The notes under the pieces are model-generated. The model was not told the DNA's origin. It searched no databases and saw only the letters and a program-made list of their open reading frames with translations. Made by a program: the position numbers and the translations under genes. Of a stretch of DNA of 7,650 nt, positions 1 through 5,287 are shown in pieces (the first letter of the stretch is position 1; each line of letters starts with the position of its first letter). Source of the DNA: an uncultured Intestinimonas sp. (lineage in GTDB: Bacteria > Bacillota_A > Clostridia > Oscillospirales > Oscillospiraceae); the NCBI GenBank assembly GCA_958435885.1, contig CAUBHZ010000075.1:1-7650 (forward strand), in the 5' to 3' direction.

Positions 1-246
<246 letters not shown>

Positions 247-265
247 TTACCTCCTATACGATGAT

Positions 266-288
266 GGGCCGGCGGTCACGCCGCGCCC
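266..288 (-). other. Intercistronic hairpin between groES and groEL
   Basis: In the gap between the two chaperonin genes, arms GGGC+CGGCG (266-274) and CGCCG+GCCC (279-288) pair with one bulged base (284) around a 4-nt loop (275-278). The stem lies about 10 nt upstream of the groEL ribosome-binding site in the mRNA. There is no U-tract, so it is not an intrinsic terminator. It could set relative groES/groEL expression through mRNA processing or stability; that role is inference. Confidence 0.5.
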
Positions 289-314
289 TGTAAACGCAGA
301 AATCAAACCGGATC

Positions 315-620
<306 letters not shown>

Positions 621-651
621 TTATGGTTTTTGTCCATCTACGATTCAGGTG

Positions 652-678
652 TTAGCACTCGAAAAACCTGAGTGCTAA
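652..678 (-). promoter_or_regulatory. CIRCE operator (HrcA binding site) of groESL
   Basis: Perfect inverted repeat TTAGCACTC (652-660) and GAGTGCTAA (670-678) with a 9-nt spacer, matching the CIRCE consensus with no mismatch. HrcA binds CIRCE in Firmicutes and represses groESL and dnaK operons. It begins close to the predicted transcription start (about 683), so it would lie in the 5' leader as DNA operator and possible mRNA stem-loop. hrcA itself is not in the window. Confidence 0.97.
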
Positions 679-689
679 CTTCGAGTATG

Positions 690-718
690 ATGATACCGCT
701 ACTTGCCAAAAAAATCAA
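690..718 (-). promoter_or_regulatory. Sigma-A promoter of groESL
   Basis: On the minus strand, -35 TTGATT (713-718) and -10 TATCAT (690-695) are separated by exactly 17 nt, matching the consensus at 4/6 and 5/6 positions. The predicted start near 683 lies just before CIRCE, the usual HrcA arrangement. The -35 box is embedded in the outer stem and U-tract of the upstream terminator. Assigned by sequence match only. Confidence 0.75.
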
Positions 719-749
719 CCCCCAATTTTGAAAATCGGGGGTTGATTTT
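708..749 (-). terminator. Intrinsic terminator of the lipid kinase transcription unit
   Basis: Arms AAAATCAACCCCC (711-723) and GGGGGTTGATTTT (737-749) are perfectly complementary. The 13-nt middle can add an ATTTT/AAAAT inner stem. On the minus strand the hairpin is followed by seven T residues (complement of A708-A714). It lies about 48 nt past the kinase stop codon. The plus strand also has TTTT at its end, but no plus-strand gene needs it. Confidence 0.93.
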
Positions 750-796
750 CATAAAATTCACCTTTTGTTCACAAAGGGACAGGCGGAGTGCCAGAA

Positions 797-1723
797 CTAG
801 CCGCCGGGGGTGTGGTAGTCCAGGCCGGCGGGGTAGAAAAACCACACCTTTTTGGGGGAGAGGGAGACGGTGAATTCCTTGGAACGCATGACCTCGCCGT
901 CCACCACCGCCGTCAGCTCTTGGGGGGAGGAGAAGGAAAAGGAGGTGCCGTGAAAGTGGGAGAGGACCTCCGGGTGCTCCCGGTAGCGGCCCGTGGAATA
1001 GGCGCCCAGAAGGCGGAAGAAGGTGAAGCGGCTCACCTTGGGCACCACCAGCATGTCCAGAATGCCGTCGTCGGGCTGGGCGTCCCCCACCGGCATGAAG
1101 CCGCCGCCGTAGTGGCGGCCGTTGCAGATGCAGATGATGGTGCTCTCGCCGTTCAGGACGGTGTCTCCGGCCCGGATGACGGTGGGCCGGGAGAGGCCCT
1201 TGAAGAGGACGTTCACCACCAGGGAGGCAGCATAAGCCGCCATGCCGTTCAGGAAGGGGAGGGCCTTGTACTTGTGGACGTCGGCGGCGATGCGGGCGTC
1301 CACCCCGGCGCAGCACACGTCAATGCCCAATCGGCCGTTGCAGTCCATGAGGTCAAAGGCGGCCTGTGGACCGGCGGCCAGGGCCGCCAGGTCGGAGAAG
1401 GCCGTCCGGTAGGTGGGGCCGAAGAGCTTGATGAAGTCGTTGCCGGTGCCCTTGGGTACGTTGGTGACGGCGGCGTTGTCAAAGCCCGCCGCGGCGTTCA
1501 CCACCTCGTTGAGGGTGCCGTCCCCGCCGCAGGCGTAGAGCCGGACTTGCTCCCCTGACTCCGCCGCCGCCCTGGCCCGGCGCTCACAGTCTCCGGGGGC
1601 GGCGCCCAGGAAGACCTCGTGGTCCAGCCCCAGACCGGTGAACGTTTCCGTGATCTGGCGGCACAGGGCGTCGGTGCTGCCCCGCTTGCCCGCCGCGGGG
1701 TTGATGAGAAAGAGGTGCTTCAA
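797..1723 (-). CDS. Diacylglycerol/lipid kinase family protein (YegS/DagK-like)
   Basis: Predicted cytoplasmic or membrane-associated lipid kinase that transfers phosphate from ATP to a lipid such as diacylglycerol, feeding phosphatidic acid back into phospholipid synthesis. Using the TTG start it is 308 residues, the normal length for this family. Family signatures are all present: the N-terminal strand and loop FLINPAAGK (about 5-13), the catalytic GGDGT followed by LNEVVNA (about 66-77), and the substrate-site PKGTGND (about 90-96). The C-terminal beta-sandwich half carries GGGFMPVGDAQPDDG and LSHFHGTSF-like strands. I chose TTG at 1721-1723 because AAAAGGAGG sits 8 nt upstream. A GTG at 1754-1756, which overlaps the stop of the HTH gene, would add 11 residues but lacks a ribosome-binding site. 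It follows the HTH gene and ends at a strong terminator. The exact lipid (diacylglycerol, undecaprenol or other) cannot be told from sequence. Confidence 0.9.
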   Translation of the reverse strand: MKHLFLINPAAGKRGSTDALCRQITETFTGLGLDHEVFLGAAPGDCERRARAAAESGEQVRLYACGGDGTLNEVVNAAAGFDNAAVTNVPKGTGNDFIKLFGPTYRTAFSDLAALAAGPQAAFDLMDCNGRLGIDVCCAGVDARIAADVHKYKALPFLNGMAAYAASLVVNVLFKGLSRPTVIRAGDTVLNGESTIICICNGRHYGGGFMPVGDAQPDDGILDMLVVPKVSRFTFFRLLGAYSTGRYREHPEVLSHFHGTSFSFSSPQELTAVVDGEVMRSKEFTVSLSPKKVWFFYPAGLDYHTPGG

Positions 1724-1752
1724 GGGAAGGGCCTCCTTTTGGTGTAGATCAG

Positions 1753-1977
1753 TCACTGGCAGGGCGGCGTCCGGCCCACCAGTTCATCCAGCGCAATGCC
1801 GTAGAGATCTGCCAGCTTTACCGCGATAGAGAGGGGCATGTCCCGCTCTCCGGACTCATACCGCCGATAGCCGCTGTATGAAATGCCAAGATGTGCGGCC
1901 ATCTGCTCCTGGGTCACCCGATGAGACTTGCGAAGCTGTTTCAGTCGTTGAAAAAATTCGTCTGTCAATTCCGACAC
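1753..1977 (-). CDS. XRE-family helix-turn-helix transcriptional regulator
   Basis: Small DNA-binding protein, about 71-74 residues, consisting almost entirely of one Cro/C1-type helix-turn-helix domain. The HTH is at about residues 22-41: helix 2 TQEQMAAHLGIS followed by the recognition-helix region YSGYRRYESGER. Then comes the usual C-terminal helix pair, PLSIAVKLADLYGIALDELVG. There is no effector domain, so it probably binds as a dimer to palindromic DNA. The start is uncertain. GTG at 1975-1977 touches the AGGAA at 1978-1982, whereas in-frame TTG at 1966-1968 has it at 9 nt and would give 71 residues. Immediately upstream are two CCATATGG-centred palindromes placed over its own promoter and the divergent one, so autoregulation and control of the divergent small gene are likely. 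The lipid kinase follows 29 nt downstream. The protein family is certain; operator binding is inferred. Confidence 0.88.
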   Translation of the reverse strand: MSELTDEFFQRLKQLRKSHRVTQEQMAAHLGISYSGYRRYESGERDMPLSIAVKLADLYGIALDELVGRTPPCQ

Positions 1978-1983
1978 TTCCTA

Positions 1984-2012
1984 TTGACGTTCCATATGGA
2001 ACGATTTATAAT
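1984..2012 (+). promoter_or_regulatory. Sigma-A promoter of the small plus-strand gene
   Basis: -35 TTGACG (1984-1989) and a perfect -10 TATAAT (2007-2012) with a 17-nt spacer, one base short of full consensus. The spacer is almost filled by operator palindrome 1. The predicted start is near 2019, about 30 nt upstream of the ATG at 2050. This is one of the strongest promoter matches in the window. Confidence 0.85.
1988..2003. promoter_or_regulatory. Operator palindrome 1 (CGTTCCATATGGAACG)
   Basis: A 16-bp perfect palindrome. It lies between the -35 and -10 boxes of the plus-strand promoter and at the predicted transcription start (about 2001) of the HTH gene on the minus strand. It shares the core TCCATATGGA with a second palindrome centred 29 bp away. 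It is the likely binding site of the adjacent HTH protein, by position and symmetry. Confidence 0.75.
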
Positions 2013-2036
2013 AAAATGCTCCATATGGAATGAAAA
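2008..2036 (-). promoter_or_regulatory. Promoter of the HTH regulator (and probably the lipid kinase)
   Basis: On the minus strand, -35 TTTTCA (2031-2036, 4/6) and -10 TATTAT (2008-2013, 5/6) with a 17-nt spacer that contains operator palindrome 2. The -10 box overlaps the -10 box of the divergent promoter by all but one base, so both promoters cannot be occupied at once. It is a weaker match than the plus-strand promoter. A TATAAA reading shifted by 3 bases is also possible, but with a poor -35. Confidence 0.6.
2020..2029. promoter_or_regulatory. Operator palindrome 2 (TCCATATGGA)
   Basis: A 10-bp perfect palindrome, with one flank (GGAAT) continuing the match to operator 1 as TCCATATGGAA. 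It occupies the predicted start of the plus-strand transcript (about 2019) and lies in the -35/-10 spacer of the minus-strand promoter. It is less symmetric than operator 1, suggesting a weaker site. The function is inferred from position and shared sequence. Confidence 0.7.
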
Positions 2037-2049
2037 TGGAGGGATAAAC

Positions 2050-2316
2050 ATGGAGGGACCGGTTCAGGCCCTATATGCATATGCGTTGGAAAAGATGCTG
2101 GAGCATTGGTCGCCGGATCAGCGGTCACGCTATTGGGAAATTGCAGAACAGTATGAAAAGGATAAAAAGCAGCTGCTGTGCCATCTGAAAAAAGAGGAGC
2201 AAACACAGCTGGAACGATTGACAGAAAACATGAAAGAATACATGCAAAGAGAGGGAGAGGCCCTTTTCAGGGAGGGGCTCTCCATGGGGCTTTCGCTGGG
2301 GCGGTTACTGCGGTAG
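2050..2316 (+). CDS. Small helical protein of unknown function, 88 residues
   Basis: I do not recognise this protein with confidence. The ATG at 2050 is chosen because GGAGGG (2038-2043) lies 6 nt upstream and a near-consensus promoter precedes it; the open frame extending further upstream would cross that promoter. The product is charged and predicted to be helical. Residues about 12-46 (ALEKMLEHW, then RYWEIAEQYEKDKKQLL) and 46-70 (LKKEEQTQLERLTENMKEYM) look like two long coiled-coil-type helices. The tail FREGLSMGLSLGRLLR is amphipathic and recalls the C-terminal FxxGFRLGxRL-type ending of small Clostridia proteins such as DUF6809, a weak resemblance only. There is no signal peptide or membrane segment. 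It is divergent from the HTH gene and shares paired operators with it, so it is probably regulated by that protein. Its GC (about 45-50%) is lower than its neighbours, which suggests acquisition. Confidence 0.72.
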   Translation: MEGPVQALYAYALEKMLEHWSPDQRSRYWEIAEQYEKDKKQLLCHLKKEEQTQLERLTENMKEYMQREGEALFREGLSMGLSLGRLLR

Positions 2317-2318
2317 GC

Positions 2319-3446
2319 CTACCACAGGGTGATGCGCTGCTCGGCACGGGCCATGCGGGTGACGATAGCGGCGGCCTCGGCCCGGGTCAGGCTGTCGTTG
2401 GGGCGGAAGGTGAGGTCCCCGTCGCTGCCGGTGAGGATGCCCTTGGCGTAGAGGCCGAAAATGGCCTCCGCGGCGTAGTCACCGGTTTTGACATCGGGGA
2501 CGGCGGCCTTCACCCGGTTCAGGCTGTTGATCTCCGGGATGCTCCGGCCCAGGCTGGTGCGGGAGAAGATGGCGGCCATCTCGGCCCGGGTCACCGGCCG
2601 GGTGAAGTCGGTGAACTCCCCGGCGGAGATGATGCCGCTGGCCTCACAATAGGTCACCGAGGACTTGTACCAGGGGGTGCCCGTCACTGGCTGGAGGTGG
2701 AAGGTGTCTCCGTTGGCCTGGCTCTCCAGAAAGGCGGCCAGCTTCAGGGCCTCGGCCACCGTCAGCGTCTGATCCGGGGCGAAGCAGCTGTCCCCCACGC
2801 CCTGCATCAGGTTCAGGTTGTAGGCCAGGTCGGCCCACACCGAGAACCAGTCCCGGGGGGAGACGTCGGTGTAAGAGGGGAGACGCCCCTTGATGAGAGG
2901 GAACTGAGCGGAGGGCACCTGCCGGCGCACCATCTGGTCCTTCAGGGTGGAGAGAGGCACCACTGTGTCGGCGCCCCCGGCCGTGAGCACCAGGGCGTCC
3001 AGACCGTCCACCTTGTCGGTGCGGACGGCGTCATAGACAAAGGGGAAGAACTCCTGGGTGGTGCCGCCCTGCTCATCGGTGAAGGGGAGCATGCTCACCA
3101 CCCCCCACTGGTTGCCCCTCTGGGCCAGGTACAGGCCGTAGCCCAGGTTCTCAAGGGTGTCGTACTCCGGCTGGAGCAGATAGGTGCCGTCCTGCCGGAT
3201 GAGGCCCATCTTGTTGTCGATGCGCACCAGAGCCGTGCCCAGGGTGAAGTCCAGCACCGACTGGTACCGGATGGGGATGACCACCCTGCCGGAGGCGTCG
3301 GCAAAGCCCCACAGGCCGTCCTCGCTGGCCTTGGCCAGGCCCTCCTGGTAGCCGTGGATGGTGGGCGCGGCCAGGGCGCAGGACAGGGTCAGGGCCAGGG
3401 TCAGAAGAAAGGCCGCCGGGCCCCGGAGCTTACCGCTTCTTCTCAT
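2319..3446 (-). CDS. Secreted WG-repeat and S-layer-homology domain protein
   Basis: A 375-residue exported protein, probably anchored to the cell wall. A signal peptide covers about residues 1-26: basic MRRSGKLRG, a hydrophobic core FLLTLALTLSCALA and a likely cut after ALA. WG-type repeats follow at about 33-118 (LWGFADASGRVVIPIRYQSV, KMGLIRQDGTYLLQPEYDTL, QWGVVSM). Three SLH domains fill the C-terminal half: about 191-243 (VSPRDWFSVWADLAYNLNLM), 257-297 (ending RPVTRAEMAAIFSR) and 316-367 (DYAAEAIFGLYAKGILTG, then LTRAEAAAIVTRM). SLH domains usually bind pyruvylated secondary wall polysaccharide. The start is ATG at 3444-3446, with GAGGTG about 6 nt upstream and the signal peptide directly after it; a longer in-frame extension to 3533 would bury the signal peptide. 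It overlaps the 3' end of the rRNA methyltransferase gene by 17 nt, so translation may be coupled. No clear terminator follows. The ligand of the WG region is unknown. Confidence 0.88.
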   Translation of the reverse strand: MRRSGKLRGPAAFLLTLALTLSCALAAPTIHGYQEGLAKASEDGLWGFADASGRVVIPIRYQSVLDFTLGTALVRIDNKMGLIRQDGTYLLQPEYDTLENLGYGLYLAQRGNQWGVVSMLPFTDEQGGTTQEFFPFVYDAVRTDKVDGLDALVLTAGGADTVVPLSTLKDQMVRRQVPSAQFPLIKGRLPSYTDVSPRDWFSVWADLAYNLNLMQGVGDSCFAPDQTLTVAEALKLAAFLESQANGDTFHLQPVTGTPWYKSSVTYCEASGIISAGEFTDFTRPVTRAEMAAIFSRTSLGRSIPEINSLNRVKAAVPDVKTGDYAAEAIFGLYAKGILTGSDGDLTFRPNDSLTRAEAAAIVTRMARAEQRITLW

Positions 3447-4575
3447 GGGGAGCACCTCGCTTTCCGTAGAGGAAGAGATCACATTTGAGCATGCCGTTGT
3501 AGAGCTTGCGCTTCCGGTCGGCGTTCCGGCCAAAGGTGCGCTCGAACTCGGTGTGGGAGGAGAGCAGGGAGAGGGTCCACCCGTCGGGCAGGGCCCGGAA
3601 GGCCTTGCCGAAGCCCCGGTACAGGTCCTCGGCCTCCTTCTTCTCCATGATCCGCTCGCCGTAGGGGGGATTGGTGACGATCTTGCCGTAGGGCGCCTCC
3701 CGGTGGAAGGTCAGGGCGTCGGCCACCTCGAAGCGGACCAGGTCCTCCACCCCCGCCTTCTCGGCGTTGGAGCGGGCGATGGCCACCGCCTTGGGGTCGA
3801 TGTCGCCCCCCCAGATGTCGTAGTCTCCATCGAACTCCTTGTCCATGGCCTCGTCGGCGGCCTCCATCCAGGCGCTGGCGGGGACAAAGCCCCACTTCTG
3901 GGCGGAGAAGCTCCGGTCCAGGCCGGGAGCCCGGTTCTTGGCGATGAGGGCGGCCTCGATGGCGATGGTGCCCGAGCCGCAAAAGGGGTCACAGAAGGGG
4001 TCACGGCCCCGGTATTTGGAGAGCATCACCATGGCGGCGGCCAGGGTCTCCCGCAGGGGCGCCACCACCCCCACCGCCCGGTAGCCCCGCTTGTGGAGCC
4101 CGGCGCCGGTGGTGTCCAGGTAGAGGGAGGCGGTGTCCTTCATGATGGCGAACTGGATCTGATAGAGACTGCCGGTCTCGGGGAGCTGCTCCAGGCCGTA
4201 TTTCGCCCCCAGCCGGGCGGCCACCGCCTTTTTCACGATGGACTGGCAGGCGGGAACGGCGTGGAGAGCGGAGTTGAGACAGTGGCCCTTCACCGGAAAG
4301 GCGGCGTCCCGGGGGAGAAAGTCCTCCCAGGGCAGCGCCCGGACCCCCTCGAAGAGGGCGTCAAAGTCCCCGGCGGGAAAGCTTCCCAGCAGCAGCAGCA
4401 CCCGCTCGCCGGTACGCAGGTTCAGGTTGGCCCGGGGGATGTCGGCGGGGCGGGCGGCGCAGAGGACCCGGCCGTTCTCGGCCCGCACGTCGGAAAGGCC
4501 CAGCCGCCGCAGCTCGTCGGCACACAGTCCCTCCAGACCGAACAGGGTGGGGATGGCCAGCTCCAGATGTTCCAT
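3430..4575 (-). CDS. THUMP domain class I SAM-dependent RNA methyltransferase (RlmL N-domain/YpsC-like)
   Basis: Cytoplasmic enzyme expected to methylate guanine N2 in 23S rRNA (m2G2445 by analogy with the RlmL N-terminal module) using S-adenosylmethionine. The 381-residue length fits the stand-alone Firmicutes YpsC type. An N-terminal ferredoxin-like and THUMP region spans about 1-155. LHKRGYR at about 160-166 links to the Rossmann domain. SAM-binding motif I is DPFCGSGT (196-203). GGDIDPKAV (256-264) contains the acidic motif II. The catalytic NPPYGER (302-308) is typical of N2-guanine methyltransferases. The conserved end is NADRKRKLYNGMLKCDLF. The ATG at 4573-4575 has AGGAG 6 nt upstream. 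It has its own consensus promoter at 4650-4678 and overlaps the downstream WG/SLH gene by 17 nt. The family is secure; the exact nucleotide is by homology. Confidence 0.93.
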   Translation of the reverse strand: MEHLELAIPTLFGLEGLCADELRRLGLSDVRAENGRVLCAARPADIPRANLNLRTGERVLLLLGSFPAGDFDALFEGVRALPWEDFLPRDAAFPVKGHCLNSALHAVPACQSIVKKAVAARLGAKYGLEQLPETGSLYQIQFAIMKDTASLYLDTTGAGLHKRGYRAVGVVAPLRETLAAAMVMLSKYRGRDPFCDPFCGSGTIAIEAALIAKNRAPGLDRSFSAQKWGFVPASAWMEAADEAMDKEFDGDYDIWGGDIDPKAVAIARSNAEKAGVEDLVRFEVADALTFHREAPYGKIVTNPPYGERIMEKKEAEDLYRGFGKAFRALPDGWTLSLLSSHTEFERTFGRNADRKRKLYNGMLKCDLFLYGKRGAPHEKKR

Positions 4576-4591
4576 ACATTGCTCCTATTCC

Positions 4592-4609
4592 TCCCCGCCT
4601 GGGCGGGGA
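4592..4609 (-). other. GC-rich hairpin in the methyltransferase leader
   Basis: TCCCCGCC (4592-4599) and GGCGGGGA (4602-4609) are exact inverted repeats. With a realistic 4-nt loop they give a 7-bp stem. It lies in the 5' leader of the methyltransferase mRNA, just upstream of its AGGAG ribosome-binding site. There is no U-tract, so it is not a terminator. Possible effects on mRNA stability or translation are speculative. Confidence 0.45.
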
Positions 4610-4649
4610 AATGCCGCGGCAATGGCGGCAGAATTGTCATTTTTACCCC

Positions 4650-4678
4650 ATTATACCGGAGTCCTGTGGAATTGGCAA
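4650..4678 (-). promoter_or_regulatory. Sigma-A promoter of the rRNA methyltransferase gene
   Basis: On the minus strand, -35 TTGCCA (4673-4678) and a perfect -10 TATAAT (4650-4655) with a 17-nt spacer. The predicted start is near 4643, giving a leader of about 68 nt. It probably drives the methyltransferase and the overlapping WG/SLH gene. It is back-to-back with the nfeD promoter about 50 bp away, and the two do not overlap. Confidence 0.85.
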
Positions 4679-4726
4679 ACCCTTTTCCAAACGGCGGAGA
4701 ATTTGCTGGCTATTCCGCGGGGGATG

Positions 4727-4735
4727 TGGTATGAT
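4727..4735 (+). promoter_or_regulatory. Extended -10 promoter of the nfeD-SPFH operon
   Basis: TGG followed by TATGAT (-10 at 4730-4735) is a TGn extended -10 element. No good -35 lies 16-18 nt upstream (TGGCTA at 4707-4712 matches only 3/6), which is common when the TG extension is present. The predicted start is near 4742, giving a leader of about 50 nt. Assigned by sequence only. Confidence 0.6.
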
Positions 4736-4747
4736 GAAGCCAGACCC

Positions 4748-4771
4748 GGAGGTCCCGAACAGGGACCGTCC
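4748..4771 (+). other. Leader hairpin upstream of nfeD
   Basis: GGTCCC (4751-4756) and GGGACC (4762-4767) pair around a 5-nt loop (GAACA). Three more pairs can form outside past one bulged G at 4768. It sits in the 5' leader immediately downstream of the predicted start and upstream of the AAGGAGGG ribosome-binding site (4778-4785). There is no U-tract, so it is not a terminator. It could stabilise the 5' end of the mRNA; no ligand-binding riboswitch architecture is seen. Confidence 0.5.
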
Positions 4772-4791
4772 GCACATAAGGAGGGATATGG

Positions 4792-5250
4792 ATGAGTATG
4801 AGTCTCTTTTGGCTCGTTGCCATGGTGCTCTTCGGCGTGCTGGAGGCGGTGACGGTGGGGCTCACCTCCATCTGGTTCGCCTTGGGCGCCCTGGGCGCGC
4901 TGGCCGCCGCCGCCGCATCGGCACCGGTCATCGTGCAGATTGTGGTGTTCCTGGGAGTCTCCTTCCTGACCCTGCTGCTGGTGCGCCCCCTGGCCCAGCA
5001 CTACGTCAATGACCGCAAGGTGGCCACCAACGCCGACCGGGTCATCGGACGGGAGGCTGTGGTCACCGAGGACATCGACAACATCCAGGGAAAGGGACGG
5101 GTCTCCATCTCCGGCGCCGACTGGACCGCACGGGCTGAGGACGATCGGCCCATTCCCGCGGGCAGCACGGTCCGGGTACTCCGCATCGAAGGCGTCAAGG
5201 TCATCGTCGCCCCTGCCGGCGCCGCCGGCGAGCCCCAGCCCGCGCCCTGA
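4792..5250 (+). CDS. NfeD family membrane protein
   Basis: Short NfeD-type protein (152 residues) that partners an SPFH protein in the cytoplasmic membrane. The N-terminal half is hydrophobic: segments at about 4-25, 25-43 (IWFALGALGALAAAAAS) and 45-65 (PVIVQIVVFLGVSFLTLLLV). A soluble C-terminal OB-fold domain at about 80-140 follows, with the family-typical stretch VIGREAVVTEDIDN, then GRVSISGADWTARAEDDRPI and PAGSTVRVLRIEGVKVIV. It lacks the serine-protease domain of long NfeD proteins. The ATG at 4792 has AAGGAGGG 7 nt upstream; an overlapping ATG at 4788 is out of frame. It is the first gene of a two-gene operon with the SPFH gene 37 nt downstream, the conserved NfeD/QmcA-type pairing (YbbJ-QmcA in E. 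coli). The proposed role is membrane-domain organisation or quality control; its molecular activity is not established. Confidence 0.92.
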   Translation: MSMSLFWLVAMVLFGVLEAVTVGLTSIWFALGALGALAAAAASAPVIVQIVVFLGVSFLTLLLVRPLAQHYVNDRKVATNADRVIGREAVVTEDIDNIQGKGRVSISGADWTARAEDDRPIPAGSTVRVLRIEGVKVIVAPAGAAGEPQPAP

Positions 5251-5287
5251 TCCGGGCCGCGGCACCTGAGTGAAGGAGGTTTTTCGT

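Noticed and set aside
788..1558. 256-residue plus-strand frame opposite the lipid kinase
   Set aside because: It has V/G/H-rich low-complexity composition and no ribosome-binding site, while the minus strand encodes a clear kinase with all motifs.
1891..2049. N-terminal extension of the small plus-strand gene to 1891
   Set aside because: It would read through the HTH gene, the promoter and both operators. A strong ribosome-binding site and promoter support the ATG at 2050.
2254..2283. Possible terminator stem inside the 3' part of the small gene
   Set aside because: The stem has a G-G mismatch and no clear T-run on either strand. It is noted only as a weak possibility for the minus-strand SLH transcript.
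1753..2316. Classical toxin-antitoxin pair or phage lysogeny switch
   Set aside because: The genes are divergent rather than co-transcribed, no toxin motif is visible, and there is no integrase, attachment site or other phage gene nearby. It is kept only as an uncharacterised regulatory module.
3447..3533. 29-residue N-terminal extension of the WG/SLH gene
   Set aside because: It is a serine/threonine-rich stretch inside the methyltransferase coding region that would place the signal peptide internally. The ATG at 3446 has a good ribosome-binding site.
2178..4734. Long plus-strand open frames at 2178-3488 and 3358-4734
   Set aside because: They are antisense to the SLH and methyltransferase genes, have low-complexity G/V/H-rich translations, no domain and no ribosome-binding site, and are typical shadows in GC-rich DNA.
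4748..4785. Riboswitch in the nfeD leader
   Set aside because: There is only one simple hairpin and about 50 nt of leader, with no conserved aptamer core or alternative terminator.
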